Origin: an uncultured Propionibacteriaceae bacterium
GTDB lineage: Bacteria > Actinomycetota > Actinomycetes > Propionibacteriales > Propionibacteriaceae
Assembly (NCBI GenBank): GCA_937965785.1
Contig: CALCKT010000057.1
Coordinates: 60,120-124,119 of the forward strand
Reading direction: 5' to 3'
DNA length: 64,000 nt
Below, piece after piece: positions 54,875 through 63,756 of this stretch; position 1 is the stretch's first letter; the number at the start of each line of letters is the position of its first letter. Under the pieces are notes generated by a model that saw only the letters and a program-made list of their open reading frames with translations, ran no database searches and was not told the origin of the DNA. The translations under genes and the position numbers were made by a program.

Positions 54875-55423
54875 TCAGGCCTTGCGGTGCGCGGCGGAGG
54901 ACACCAGCTGCTCGACGAGCACCTTGAGCTGTTCGGCCTTGTTTTCGCGGGCGCTCACAGCCCCCTCGGTGATGTCGGTGAACAGCGACAGGGCGACGTT
55001 GGTCCGCACGACGTGCATGTTGAAGTTGGCGAGGATGGTGCGCCAGTGCTCGACGGATCGGATACCGCCGTCGGAGCCGTAACTGACGAAGGCCGCGGAC
55101 TTGTTCATCCACTCGGGGGCGAGCCAGTCAACGGCGTTCTTCAGCACACCCGGAACCCCGAAGTTGTACTCGGGGGTAACGAAAATGAAGGCATCGCACT
55201 CGTCAATGGCGCGGCTCCACGCCTGAACGGCCTCAGAGTCGTACTGGCGGTTGGCCAGCAGCGGAGGAACGGGCGCGTCGTACAGGGGCAGGTTGAAACT
55301 GGCCAGGTCGAGTAGAACGAACTCGGCATCGTTCTGCTCAGGGACGTTGTCCAGCACCCAGCGGGCGACCGGAGCGGCGTTGCGCCCCTGGCGGATCGAG
55401 CCTTCGATGACACCAATCTTCAC
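54875..55423 (-). CDS. NADPH-dependent FMN reductase family protein
   Basis: 182 aa from the GTG at 55423 with AAAGGA upstream. Flavodoxin-like fold: IGVIEGSIRQGRNAAPVARWVL binds the FMN phosphate, and FIFVTPEYNFGVPGVLKNAVDWL is the family signature. It would reduce FMN, quinones or azo-type compounds with NADPH. A terminator separates it from the dehydrogenase gene. Between its start and the next operon lies a short AT-rich promoter region. Confidence 0.88.
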   Translation of the reverse strand: MKIGVIEGSIRQGRNAAPVARWVLDNVPEQNDAEFVLLDLASFNLPLYDAPVPPLLANRQYDSEAVQAWSRAIDECDAFIFVTPEYNFGVPGVLKNAVDWLAPEWMNKSAAFVSYGSDGGIRSVEHWRTILANFNMHVVRTNVALSLFTDITEGAVSARENKAEQLKVLVEQLVSSAAHRKA

Positions 55424-55522
55424 AGTGATTCCTTTCTTCCTCAGGCATCCTACGCGACCCAGGTCCACTCCCCAGGCATTCACACGACCTGCCCCGACCC
55501 ACAAATGATAGATCTACATAAC

Positions 55523-55551
55523 TTGACGAGCGATCTACCGCTCATTATGAT
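55523..55551 (+). promoter_or_regulatory. Promoter of the XRE-membrane protein operon
   Basis: TTGACG (55523-55528), a 17-bp spacer and TATGAT (55546-55551), close to the consensus for the housekeeping sigma factor. The spacer carries a GAGCG-N6-CGCTC inverted repeat (55528-55543), well placed for a repressor such as the XRE protein encoded just downstream. Confidence 0.65.
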
Positions 55552-55578
55552 ACAAATACATAACACCCAGGAGGCGAT

Positions 55579-55785
55579 TTGCTCATCACCCACATCAGAC
55601 GTCACCGCATCCTGGCCGACATGAACCAAGCCGACCTGGCCAGGCTCGTTGGCGTACGCAGGGAGACCATCGGGCATCTGGAGAAGGGTACCTACACGCC
55701 ATCACTCAAGCTGGCCTGGGACATCGCGAAGGTCTTCGGCACCAGCATCGAGGAACTGTTCGAGTTCAGGGAGGAAGTCGATTGA
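55579..55785 (+). CDS. Small XRE-family transcriptional regulator
   Basis: 68 aa, TTG start with AGGAGG four nt upstream. It is a single Cro/C1-type [42 protein letters not shown], ending IEELFEF. Stand-alone XRE proteins of this size usually autoregulate a small operon with a membrane protein, as here. The next gene starts 1 bp after its stop. Confidence 0.88.
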   Translation: MLITHIRRHRILADMNQADLARLVGVRRETIGHLEKGTYTPSLKLAWDIAKVFGTSIEELFEFREEVD

Positions 55786-55786
55786 C

Positions 55787-56296
55787 ATGGACGAGAGAGC
55801 GCAACAGATCGGAACCCGAGCTGCAACCACAACCCTGGCCATCGCCTACGTGTTCTGGCTGGGGGTTGCGCTCAGCAAGTTCATCGGAACCAGACGCGTC
55901 GAGACAGCCGCCACTGAGATCGTCTTTCTCGCCCTGATCCCGTTCGTTCTGCTGTGGTTCGCCCGCCAGGATGAACGCCTGTTACTCCCCAGGCTTCGCG
56001 AATACGCCGACCTCCAGGAACTCCTGAGGCCCCGCCACGTCCTGCGACGGACACGCCGCTACGCGCTTGGAGCGCTGGGATTCTCAACTTCCCTGACCGT
56101 CGCCGACTACCTGGCAGAGCGCCTGACAGGCGACATCATGACCCTGCTCCCCCTGACCACCTGGCAGGCATGGGCCCTCCAAATCGGCTGCGGATTCCCG
56201 GTCTTCCTCATCATCGACACCCTGTGGAACGAGCTCGCCATCCGCCGTTACATCCGCAAGATCAAGGAGCTGGAAGACCATGAACAAACGCGATGA
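55787..56296 (+). CDS. Four-helix membrane protein of unknown function
   Basis: 169 aa from the ATG at 55787, immediately after the XRE gene. Four hydrophobic segments are visible (about residues 14-32, 46-61, 94-112 and 131-151) with basic loops between. The C-terminus is charged (RRYIRKIKELEDHEQTR). I do not recognise the family. The tight link to a small XRE regulator suggests an autoregulated membrane-linked response unit. It overlaps the next gene by 17 bp. Confidence 0.75.
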   Translation: MDERAQQIGTRAATTTLAIAYVFWLGVALSKFIGTRRVETAATEIVFLALIPFVLLWFARQDERLLLPRLREYADLQELLRPRHVLRRTRRYALGALGFSTSLTVADYLAERLTGDIMTLLPLTTWQAWALQIGCGFPVFLIIDTLWNELAIRRYIRKIKELEDHEQTR

Positions 56297-56603
56297 AGCC
56301 ATCCTCAACTTGGCAGACCCCGATGATGAGATCTTTCAGCTACGCGCCTCGGCACGCACCAAATGGTGGCTCGAGGCCCTGGACTTCCTCAATCTGGGCA
56401 TTCACGACATGATCCTGGACAGAAAAGCGGCTTCCAGCCGCTGGTACCTGGTCGGCTCCGGGAAGCGCTGGAAACTCTGCGCGCTGAACCGGAAGGACGA
56501 ACCCACCTGGACGGACGCCACCCGGGCCCTGTCCGATACGGCGGACCTGAAGAAGTTTCAACTGGACGGGATCGTCTACCGCCTGCAACGCCGCATCCGC
56601 TGA
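56280..56603 (+). CDS. Hypothetical protein
   Basis: 107 aa, soluble, mixed charge, with aromatic-rich stretches (TKWWLEALDFLNLGIHDMIL and SRWYLVGSGKRWKL). No family recognised. It is the third gene of the XRE operon, starting 17 bp inside the membrane-protein gene, which supports real translation. About 90 bp follow before bioB, including the bioB operator. Confidence 0.65.
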   Translation: MNKRDEAILNLADPDDEIFQLRASARTKWWLEALDFLNLGIHDMILDRKAASSRWYLVGSGKRWKLCALNRKDEPTWTDATRALSDTADLKKFQLDGIVYRLQRRIR

Positions 56604-56660
56604 CACGGAATCACGCCTGGCCATGGCCGTCCACTCTTCGGTGCCGGGGCGATCTGCTAG

Positions 56661-56677
56661 TTTGAACGTCGTTCAAA
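56661..56677. promoter_or_regulatory. BioQ-type palindromic operator upstream of bioB
   Basis: TTTGAACGTCGTTCAAA, a perfect 7-3-7 palindrome 19 bp before the bioB ATG. It shares the TTGAAC-N3-GTTCAA form with the bioY operator at 18491-18505, and lies close enough to the start to block transcription when bound. Confidence 0.8.
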
Positions 56678-56696
56678 ACGTCGCGGAGGAGAGACC

Positions 56697-57749
56697 ATGG
56701 ACCTGAACAAGCTTGCCGCCGAAATCATCGCAGGCCGCTCCATCACCCCCGAGGAGGCCCTCGCAGTGCTGCGGCTGCCGGATGCGGAAACCCTCACACT
56801 CGTGGCCGCGGCGGGCCGGGTGCGACGCCATCACTTCGGCACCACGATGAAGGTGAACTACCTGATCAACCTCAAATCGGGTCTGTGCCCGGAGGACTGT
56901 TTCTACTGCTCCCAACGCCTCGGTTCCCAGGCCGACATCCTGAAGTACCGGTGGCTGAGGAACGAGGACGCCGTCGCCGCCGCGAAGGCCGGGATCGCAG
57001 GTGGCGCGAAGCGGGTGTGTCTGGTGGCGAGCGGCCGCGGGCCGTCCAACCGCGACGTCGACAAGGTGGCCGAGATCATCGGGGAGATCAAGGCCGAGCA
57101 CCCGGACGTGGAGGTCTGCGCCTGCCTCGGGCAGCTCAAGGCGGGGCAACCGGAACGGTTGGCCGCAGCAGGGGCAGACGCCTACAACCACAACCTGAAC
57201 ACCGCGGAATCGCACTACGACAACATCTGCACCACCCACAGCTATCAGGACCGCACCGAGACGGTTCAGCACGCCCGCGAGCACGGGCTGAGTGCCTGTT
57301 CGGGCCTGATAGCGGGCATGGGTGAGAGCGATGAGCAGCTGGTGGAGGTGGCCTTCGCGTTGCGGGAGGTCGGCGCGGACTCGGTTCCCGTGAACTTCCT
57401 GATGCCCTTCGACGGCACCCCCCTGGCGGGTCACGCCGACCTGAGCCCGCAGCGTTGCCTGCGCATCCTGGCGATGATGCGGTTCGTCCATCCGGACAGC
57501 GAGGTGCGGGTCGCGGCGGGCCGGGAACAGCACCTCCGCAGCCTTCAGCCCCTGTCCCTGGAGATCTGCAACTCGCTGTTCCTGGGTGACTACCTCACCA
57601 GTGAGGGACAAGCAGGGGCCAAGGACCTGGCCATGATCGCCGACTACGGATTCACGGTCCTCGGCCAGGAGGAGACCGGCCCCGAGGCCGACGTCCGGCC
57701 CGTGATCAGGAACCGTGGGGTCGGGACCCCGGAACCGGCGAACGCCTAG
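56697..57749 (+). CDS. bioB: Biotin synthase
   Basis: 350 aa radical-SAM enzyme that inserts sulfur into dethiobiotin. The radical-SAM cluster motif is [10 protein letters not shown] (C64, C68, C71). Other family motifs: [39 protein letters not shown] and [11 protein letters not shown]. It has a GGAGGAGAG ribosome site. No other biotin-synthesis gene is adjacent, but the same operator type links it to the bioYMN uptake genes, so the cell probably balances import and the final synthesis step. Confidence 0.96.
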   Translation: MDLNKLAAEIIAGRSITPEEALAVLRLPDAETLTLVAAAGRVRRHHFGTTMKVNYLINLKSGLCPEDCFYCSQRLGSQADILKYRWLRNEDAVAAAKAGIAGGAKRVCLVASGRGPSNRDVDKVAEIIGEIKAEHPDVEVCACLGQLKAGQPERLAAAGADAYNHNLNTAESHYDNICTTHSYQDRTETVQHAREHGLSACSGLIAGMGESDEQLVEVAFALREVGADSVPVNFLMPFDGTPLAGHADLSPQRCLRILAMMRFVHPDSEVRVAAGREQHLRSLQPLSLEICNSLFLGDYLTSEGQAGAKDLAMIADYGFTVLGQEETGPEADVRPVIRNRGVGTPEPANA

Positions 57750-57776
57750 GGCCAGTTCCGAGGCAGAGCCTAGGCG
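57743..57776. terminator. Hairpin between convergent bioB and sdhB
   Basis: CGCCTAGG (57743-57750) and CCTAGGCG (57769-57776) form an 8-bp stem that covers both stop codons. It may act in both directions; there is no T-run. Confidence 0.4.
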
Positions 57777-58516
57777 CGGCGTTTGAAGAACGAGCGGATG
57801 CCCTCCCGGTGAACCGCCGCCACTGCGGTGAGCGGCAAACCGGCCGGGCAGACCTCGACGCACTCGCCGTAGCTGCTGCACGGCCCGAACGACGCATCCA
57901 GGGCGTCGACGACGGCCCGGGCGCGGCGGGTGCGTTCCACCTTGCCGTGCGGGAGCATGGCCAAGTGCGCCAGTTTCGCCCCGGCGAACAGGTGGGCCGC
58001 CCCGTTGGGGCAGGCGGCGACGCACGCCCCGCAACCGATGCAGGCAGCGAAGTCGAGGGCCAGTTCAGCATCCTCGTGGCCGACCAGGAAATCGTCGGCA
58101 TCCGGCGCGGTCCCGGCCATGATGTCGACGTGCCCGCCGGCACGGATGATGGAATCCAGGGCCGCCCGATTCACCACCAGGTCCCGGACCACGGGGAAGG
58201 CTTCCGACCGCAACGGTTCGATCCGCAGCTTCGTGATGCCGCCGAAGGCTCGTAGGTGCTGCCGGCACGACGGGGTGTTCGGGACCGGGCCGTGGGGAAC
58301 GTCGTTCACGGTGACCCCGCAGGCCCCGCACACCCCCTCCCGGCAGTCGGATTCGAACGAGATGGGTTCCAGGCCCTGCTCGGGCAGCTGGTCGTTCAGC
58401 CGGTCCAGCAGCTCCAGGAGACTCATCTCGGGGGTGGCGTCCGTCACGACGTGTGTCTCGAATCGCCCCTTGGAAGTCGGCCCGTCCTGCCGCCAGATCT
58501 CAAGTTCGACCCTCAT
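57770..58516 (-). CDS. sdhB: Succinate dehydrogenase/fumarate reductase iron-sulfur subunit
   Basis: 248 aa from the ATG at 58516, overlapping the sdhA stop (ATGA) with GAGGAA upstream. Three cluster sites are readable: [2Fe-2S] at C58, C63, C66 and C84 (DCREGVCGACG); a ferredoxin-like CIGCGACVAACPNGA (C159-C169); and CSSYGECVEVCP (C213, C219, C223). It carries electrons from SdhA to the membrane subunit SdhC. A longer open frame to 58618 overlaps sdhA and is not part of the gene. Confidence 0.95.
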   Translation of the reverse strand: MRVELEIWRQDGPTSKGRFETHVVTDATPEMSLLELLDRLNDQLPEQGLEPISFESDCREGVCGACGVTVNDVPHGPVPNTPSCRQHLRAFGGITKLRIEPLRSEAFPVVRDLVVNRAALDSIIRAGGHVDIMAGTAPDADDFLVGHEDAELALDFAACIGCGACVAACPNGAAHLFAGAKLAHLAMLPHGKVERTRRARAVVDALDASFGPCSSYGECVEVCPAGLPLTAVAAVHREGIRSFFKRRA

Positions 58517-60474
58517 CGGTAGTTCCTCACCTGCAGTTTGACGCTCTCGAATCTCAGCGGCTCCTGGTAACGGCGGTGCTGACCGGCCGGGTTGGTCTCC
58601 CACGCCGAGACGTTGCACCAGCGTTCGTCGTCGCGTTTGGCCTCCCCGTCCGGGAGGGCGTACTCCTCACGGAAATGCGCCCCGCAGGACTCCTGGCGGT
58701 CCAGCGCATCCGTGATCATCAGTTCAGCCAGCTCCAGGAAATCGGCCACCCGTCCCGCCTTCTCCAGCTCCTGGTTGAGCCGGTCGTCGGTGCCGGCCAC
58801 CCGGACATCGCGCCAGAACTCCTCACGCAGCTCCTGCACCTGCTCCAGGGCCCGTTTCAACCCTTCCTCGCTTCGTGAAACCCCACATCCCGCGTAGAGG
58901 ATCTCGCCGAGACGACGATGGAATGTGGCGGGCCGGGTGTGTCCGGGATTGTTGACCAGGTGGTTGATGCGCCCACGCACGTCATCCAGCGCCTCCGCGG
59001 CCTCGGGGGCGTCCACTTCGAGAAGGGGTTTCCCCGCCAGCCCGGCCAGGTAGTTGGGGATGGCCAGGGGAAGCGTGAACCAGCCGTCGACACAGGCACT
59101 GAGCAGGGAGTTGGCCCCGAGCCGGTTCGCACCGTGGTAGTTGTTTCCTGCCTCCCCACCGACGAACAGCCCGGGGACGCTGGTCATCTGGTTGAAATCG
59201 CACCACAACCCTCCCATGGTGAAGTGGGCCCCCGGTGCGATGCGCATCGGTTCCTCGTAGGGATCCTCGCCCGTCGCATCCCGGTACATCTCGAAGAGGT
59301 TCCCGTAACGCTCCGCGATCACGGCCCTGCCCAGCCGGGAGATGGCGTCACGGAAGTCCAGGTAGACGGAGTTCTTGAGCGGCCCCACTCCCCTGCCGGC
59401 CTCGATCTCCGTGCGGGCGGCCCGGGATGCGATGTCACGCGGGGTCAGGTTCCCGAACGCCGGGTAGCGCCGCTCTAGGTAGTAGTCGCGCTCGGCCTCC
59501 GGGATGTCACCGGGGGCGCGTTCGTCGCCCGGGGTCACCGGCACCCAGATGCGTCCGTCGTTGCGCAGCGACTCACTCATCAGGGTGGTCTTGGACTGCC
59601 ACCGGGAGGACACCGGCAGCGCGGTGGGGTGGAACTGGATGAAACTCGGACTGGCGAAGAAGGCCCCGCGGCGATGGGCCCGCCAGGTGGCGGTGGCGTT
59701 CGAGTTCATCGCCAGGGTGGAGTGGAAGAAGACGCTGCCGTAGCCACCGGTGGCCAGCACCACCGCGTGTCCCGTGGTGATGCTGATCCGCCCGGTCACC
59801 AGGTCGCGCACCACCACTCCCTGGGCCCGGCCGTCCGCGACGATCAGGTCCAGCATCTCGTGACGGGTGTGCAGCTTCACCGTGCCGCGTTCCACCTGAC
59901 GCAACAGGGCCTGCGCACCGGCGATCTGGAGCTGCTGGCCGGTCTGGCCCCGCGTGTAATAGGTGCGGGAAACCTGCACACCACCGAAGGAGCGGGTGGC
60001 GAGCTGCCCGCCGTATTCGCGGGCGAACGGGGCACCGATGGCGTTCATGTGGTCGATCACCCGAACCGATTCCTCGGCCAGGCGCCACACATCGGCCTCC
60101 CGGCCCCGGAAGTCACCACCCTTGACGGTGTCCGTGACGAACCGGGTCAGCGAGTCACCGTCCACCTTCCGGGCACGGGCGGCGTTGATGCCGCCCTGGG
60201 CGGCGACGCTGTGCGCGCGGCGGGGCGCATCGTGGAAGGTGAAGCTCTCCACCTTGTAACCCAGTTCCCCCAGCGCCGCGGCCACGCCGGACCCGGCCAG
60301 CCCGGTTCCGATCACGATCACGGTGTACTTCTTGCGGTTGGCCGGGCTCACCAGTTTGTACTCGGCCTTGCGGCGTTCCCATGCGGTGCGGGGGTCACCG
60401 TCGGGGAGGTGGGGATCGAGCATCCCGGTGGCCAGCATCTCCACGGGGCGTGGCCGGTTGGTCGTCGTGGTCAT
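58513..60474 (-). CDS. sdhA: Succinate dehydrogenase/fumarate reductase flavoprotein subunit
   Basis: 653 aa from the ATG at 60474. FAD-binding VIVIGTGLAGSGVAAALGELG (about 53-72), covalent-FAD histidine His88 in RAHSVAAQGGINAA, and substrate residues in FIQFHPTAL and GGEAGNNYHGANRLGANSLL. The length and style match the type-B SdhA/FrdA of actinobacteria and Bacteroidetes, which works with a five-helix SdhC. It could run as succinate dehydrogenase or, in propionic-acid bacteria, as fumarate reductase. It is coupled to sdhC and sdhB by 4-nt overlaps. Confidence 0.96.
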   Translation of the reverse strand: MTTTTNRPRPVEMLATGMLDPHLPDGDPRTAWERRKAEYKLVSPANRKKYTVIVIGTGLAGSGVAAALGELGYKVESFTFHDAPRRAHSVAAQGGINAARARKVDGDSLTRFVTDTVKGGDFRGREADVWRLAEESVRVIDHMNAIGAPFAREYGGQLATRSFGGVQVSRTYYTRGQTGQQLQIAGAQALLRQVERGTVKLHTRHEMLDLIVADGRAQGVVVRDLVTGRISITTGHAVVLATGGYGSVFFHSTLAMNSNATATWRAHRRGAFFASPSFIQFHPTALPVSSRWQSKTTLMSESLRNDGRIWVPVTPGDERAPGDIPEAERDYYLERRYPAFGNLTPRDIASRAARTEIEAGRGVGPLKNSVYLDFRDAISRLGRAVIAERYGNLFEMYRDATGEDPYEEPMRIAPGAHFTMGGLWCDFNQMTSVPGLFVGGEAGNNYHGANRLGANSLLSACVDGWFTLPLAIPNYLAGLAGKPLLEVDAPEAAEALDDVRGRINHLVNNPGHTRPATFHRRLGEILYAGCGVSRSEEGLKRALEQVQELREEFWRDVRVAGTDDRLNQELEKAGRVADFLELAELMITDALDRQESCGAHFREEYALPDGEAKRDDERWCNVSAWETNPAGQHRRYQEPLRFESVKLQVRNYR

Positions 60475-61187
60475 GCGATCACCCCCAGCAGCACCAGCAG
60501 GGGAATCATGGCGTTGCCCAGCACCACGGCCAGGGCCAGCAGCCCTCCGATGGCCACCCATACCTGCCTGAACCTGCGGCCCGTGACCCCGAGGTCCTGC
60601 AGCAGGGTGCGCCAGCCGTGCTCGATGTGGAAACCAATCACCACCATCACCACCATGTAGAAAATAGCCATCCAGGGACGGGAGAAGCTGGCAACGAGGT
60701 TCGCGTAGGCGTGCATCTCGGCACCGGGGTGCCGGAAGGACGCGGACGCCAAGGGGCCACCCACCGTCAGGTCGCTGATGTGAACCAGCACGAAGACCAG
60801 GATCAGGATCCCACCGGGCAGCATGAAGGCCGCCGCGCGGGTGCGATTCCGGTGCAGGCCGCGCCGGTGAGCGCCACGGCCGCGCCGCCCCCTCAACCAC
60901 AGGGTCACCGCTGCCGAGACGTGCAGCAGCAACGAGCCTGCCAGGGCGATTCGCAGCGCCCACAACACGCTCTGTTTGGGAAGCAGCGGGTAGCCGACCT
61001 CACGCAGCCATGTTGCGTAGTGGTTGAAGGCGTCGGCCCCCGCGTAAACCTTCAGGTTGCCGAACAGATGCACCGCCACGAAGGCAACGAAGAGCACCCC
61101 CGTGACCGCCATCACATGTTTGAGCACGAAATTCGAGGGCCCGCGTCTCCGCGTTCCCGCTGGGACGTCCACCGTCGTTGTGGTCAT
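60471..61187 (-). CDS. sdhC: Succinate dehydrogenase cytochrome b subunit
   Basis: 238 aa with five membrane helices, the single anchor of type-B enzymes (no sdhD). Histidines that can bind the two hemes lie in FVLKHVMAVTG, AFVAVHLFGN, LLHVSAAVTL, FVLVHISDL and VIGFHIEHGW. It anchors SdhAB to the membrane and exchanges electrons with menaquinone. It is the first gene of sdhC-sdhA-sdhB, overlapping sdhA by ATGA. Its 5' end faces two tRNA-Lys genes across about 90 bp. Confidence 0.94.
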   Translation of the reverse strand: MTTTTVDVPAGTRRRGPSNFVLKHVMAVTGVLFVAFVAVHLFGNLKVYAGADAFNHYATWLREVGYPLLPKQSVLWALRIALAGSLLLHVSAAVTLWLRGRRGRGAHRRGLHRNRTRAAAFMLPGGILILVFVLVHISDLTVGGPLASASFRHPGAEMHAYANLVASFSRPWMAIFYMVVMVVIGFHIEHGWRTLLQDLGVTGRRFRQVWVAIGGLLALAVVLGNAMIPLLVLLGVIA

Positions 61188-61276
61188 GGCTCAGTCTAAC
61201 TGACCGCTTCTCGCCACATGCATCCGCATGGACTTTTCATGAAGCCGAGGAACGGGTATTGTTTGTCCTCGCGCAA

Positions 61277-61349
<73 letters not shown>

Positions 61350-61372
61350 CCGGACCGGGACACCGGTCCCGC

Positions 61373-61445
<73 letters not shown>

Positions 61446-61451
61446 CAGCGC

Positions 61452-61480
61452 AAGGGCCCCGGGAACCCGGGGCCCTTTTT
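61452..61480 (+). terminator. Rho-independent terminator after the tRNA-Lys pair
   Basis: A 12-bp perfect stem (AAGGGCCCCGGG, AA loop, complementary arm) that continues into a run of five T. It can also end the convergent DUF3618 gene on the other strand. Confidence 0.9.
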
Positions 61481-61483
61481 GAA

Positions 61484-61783
61484 TCATTCGTGGTTCCGGC
61501 GTCCCAGCACGTAGATGGTGACGGCGAACAACGCCACCCCGAGGATCGCACCCCCGATGATCGCGAGCCGGTCGGTGCGCCAGCCGTCCTCGTCGCGCAA
61601 CTCCTCCTTGATGTTCTGGAACTCGCCCGCGACGAAGCTCTTCGCATCGTCGATGCCCCGCCGGGCGATGTTCGCGGGTTTCACGGAGTCAACGAGGTCT
61701 TCCATGGCGCCTGCCAAGCTCTGGCGGTTGCTGGCCAGCTCGGCACGGATCTCGTCCACGGTGCGGGTGGTGTCGCCGTCCAT
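61484..61783 (-). CDS. DUF3618 domain membrane protein
   Basis: 99 aa. The DUF3618 opening RTVDEIRAELASNRQSLAGAMEDLVDSVKP is followed by an amphipathic helical part and one C-terminal membrane helix (about residues 72-92). Small proteins of this family are common in actinobacteria and of unknown role; some lie near stress or cell-envelope genes. The ATG has AGGGGAAG upstream. It is divergent from bcp. Confidence 0.85.
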   Translation of the reverse strand: MDGDTTRTVDEIRAELASNRQSLAGAMEDLVDSVKPANIARRGIDDAKSFVAGEFQNIKEELRDEDGWRTDRLAIIGGAILGVALFAVTIYVLGRRNHE

Positions 61784-61849
61784 TGCTTCCCCTTACTTCA
61801 ACGATCGGATACCAGCTTAGAGGCTTCCGTGCGCCGTACACTGTCGGTC

Positions 61850-62329
61850 ATGACTGCGCGCCTCACCCCGGGTTCCCCGGCCCCAGCCTTCACGTTGCCG
61901 AACGCGGAAGGAGTCCCGGTTTCGCTTTCCGATCACCCTTCCCGTGCTGTCATCGTCTACTTCTACCCCGCAGCGATGACGCCGGGCTGCACCACCCAGG
62001 CGGTGGACTTCACCGGCGCGCAGGCCGCCTTCGCGGCGGCCGGCTACACCATCATCGGCATCTCCCCGGACACGGTTGAGAAGCTCGCGAAGTTCACCGC
62101 CGGCTCCGAGATCGGGTTCCCTCTCCTGTCCGACCCGGAACGCGAGGCGTTGAACGCCTACGGCGCCTTCGGGACCAAGAAGCTGTACGGCAAGGAGATC
62201 GAGGGGGTGCTGCGTTCCACCTTCGTCATCGACGTGGACGCCGAGGGCAACGGAACCATCCGGGTTGCCCAGTACAACGTGAGGGCGACGGGACACGTCG
62301 CGAAACTGCGCCGTGAGCTCGGCGTCTGA
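61850..62329 (+). CDS. bcp: Peroxiredoxin (Bcp/PrxQ type)
   Basis: 159 aa from the ATG at 61850. The peroxidatic cysteine lies in YFYPAAMTPGCTTQAVDF. The resolving cysteine five residues later, found in many PrxQ proteins (CTTEACDF), is alanine here, so it looks like a 1-Cys form that needs an external thiol, perhaps mycothiol or thioredoxin. It reduces H2O2 and organic peroxides in the cytosol. It overlaps the next gene by 17 nt. Upstream in-frame sequence to 61178 runs through the tRNA genes and is not coding. Confidence 0.92.
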   Translation: MTARLTPGSPAPAFTLPNAEGVPVSLSDHPSRAVIVYFYPAAMTPGCTTQAVDFTGAQAAFAAAGYTIIGISPDTVEKLAKFTAGSEIGFPLLSDPEREALNAYGAFGTKKLYGKEIEGVLRSTFVIDVDAEGNGTIRVAQYNVRATGHVAKLRRELGV

Positions 62330-62981
62330 GTTTCTCACCATCGACTCCGAGGTCGGCGACGGAGTGGATGTGGAACTGGAGGTAAAACGTTCCCGTTTCC
62401 TCACCCGGCTGCGTCGCGTCACCTCGGAGGAAGCCGCTCGCGCGGTGATCGAGGAACGGCGCTCCAGGTTCTTCGACGCCCGTCACCACTGTTCCGCTTT
62501 CGTGCTGGGCCCCGAGACCCGTACCGCACGTTCCTCGGACGACGGGGAACCCGCGGGAACCGCTGGGGTGCCGATGCTGAACGTGCTGACCTCCAACCAC
62601 CTGACCGATGTGGTGGCGGTTGTGACCCGCTACTTCGGGGGCGTCAAGCTCGGTGCCGGCGGGTTGGTACGGGCCTATTCCGAGGCCGTGGCCCAAGCGG
62701 TGGCGGCGGCCGGAACCAGACGGGTGGAGCTGTGCTCCCTGCTGGGAGTCGACGCTGACTTCGCGAGCTTCGGCGTGGTCGAGGACTCGCTGCGTGGTTT
62801 GATCCTGCCCTCGGGGGCCGCCGTCGCGGTGGTGGGAGTCGACTGGGGTGACCATGCCCGGATCACCGTTGCGGTTCCGGTGAAGGCCACCGGCGAATTC
62901 GACGCTTTCCTGTCGGCTCTGTCTGCCGGGACCCTGACGGCGGTCCCGGCAGGTCAGCGCTGGGTCGACCGGCCCGGCTGA
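62313..62981 (+). CDS. YigZ/IMPACT family protein
   Basis: 222 aa, GTG start inside the end of bcp. UPF0029/IMPACT N-terminal features: VKRSRFLTRLRRVTSEE, HHCSAFVLGP, SSDDGEPAGTAGVPML and VVTRYFGGVKLGAGGLVRAYSEAV. The C-terminal domain is the DUF1949 ferredoxin-like fold. The family is linked to translation regulation and proline-peptide handling but has no firm bacterial function. Likely co-transcribed with bcp. Confidence 0.9.
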   Translation: MSSASEFLTIDSEVGDGVDVELEVKRSRFLTRLRRVTSEEAARAVIEERRSRFFDARHHCSAFVLGPETRTARSSDDGEPAGTAGVPMLNVLTSNHLTDVVAVVTRYFGGVKLGAGGLVRAYSEAVAQAVAAAGTRRVELCSLLGVDADFASFGVVEDSLRGLILPSGAAVAVVGVDWGDHARITVAVPVKATGEFDAFLSALSAGTLTAVPAGQRWVDRPG

Positions 62982-63148
62982 TCGTCTCCCGGCTCGATGC
63001 GTTTCACAACGGCCGGGTGAGCCAGCACCAACACGAGCACGAACCCGCCACCCGCGATCCACGCCAACGGTGCGTAGCGGGTGACGGGCAGCAGAACTCC
63101 AGCCACCACGACGACGGCCAGCAGACCCGTTCGAACGTACTTCAGCAC
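62954..63148 (-). CDS. Small two-helix membrane protein
   Basis: 64 aa, GTG start with a weak ribosome site. Two membrane helices (about 8-24 and 28-45) and a basic C-terminal tail. It lies 25 bp after the next gene upstream on the same strand and overlaps the 3' end of the YigZ gene by 28 bp. No family recognised. Confidence 0.5.
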   Translation of the reverse strand: MLKYVRTGLLAVVVVAGVLLPVTRYAPLAWIAGGGFVLVLVLAHPAVVKRIEPGDDQPGRSTQR

Positions 63149-63173
63149 GTCGCGGCCTGTCCGCGCCCGTTGG

Positions 63174-63572
63174 TCAACGCAGTTTCAGGGGACGGGAAAC
63201 GCCCGCGACGATGAGTGCGAGACCGACCAGCAGAAGAATGATGACTGCCACGTCTCCCCCATTCGACGACCCGTAGCCACCACCGCCGAAGGAGCGCGCG
63301 AACTGGCTTCCGGTGAAGACCAACATGAGGCCTATGAGCGCCTGGGCAGCCCCCATGGCGATTTCATAGACCCAGACCGCCGGGGTCACCTGCTCCTTGT
63401 TCTTCCCCGGTCCCCCGAACGGCCGGGGCGGCGCCTGGAAGCCCTGATGCGGCGGCTGCATGCTCTGGGGGCTCTGATAGGCCTGCGAAGCAAGTTGGCT
63501 GTTCTGGGGGCCCGGCTGGGCGACACGCTGCTCGCTCTGCGGCTCCGGGGAAGGTGTGGTGGGTTCGCTCAT
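63174..63572 (-). CDS. Membrane protein with Pro/Gln-rich N-terminus
   Basis: 132 aa from the ATG at 63572 (GGAGA upstream). Residues 1-55 are a disordered Pro/Gln/Ser segment, followed by two membrane helices (about 68-90 and 107-125) joined by a Gly-rich loop SFGGGGYGSSNGG. Such layouts are frequent among actinobacterial envelope proteins without known function. The frame is open upstream to 63899, but that part runs antisense to the divergent transporter gene. Confidence 0.7.
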   Translation of the reverse strand: MSEPTTPSPEPQSEQRVAQPGPQNSQLASQAYQSPQSMQPPHQGFQAPPRPFGGPGKNKEQVTPAVWVYEIAMGAAQALIGLMLVFTGSQFARSFGGGGYGSSNGGDVAVIILLLVGLALIVAGVSRPLKLR

Positions 63573-63756
63573 CGTCTGGATCTCCGTTCTGTGTCCTGGC
63601 GTTCCCCCATGCGGGTTTCGGAATCGTCCCGCGAGGTTGGTTGCTGCCAACCCTAGCCATTCCGGGGTGTCCGGTTGCCGCGATCCCATACATTTGATGA
63701 AGACCGACCTCCCCGATCTACCAAGGCCTGCACCCAACCTCTGGAAGACTGGCCGG

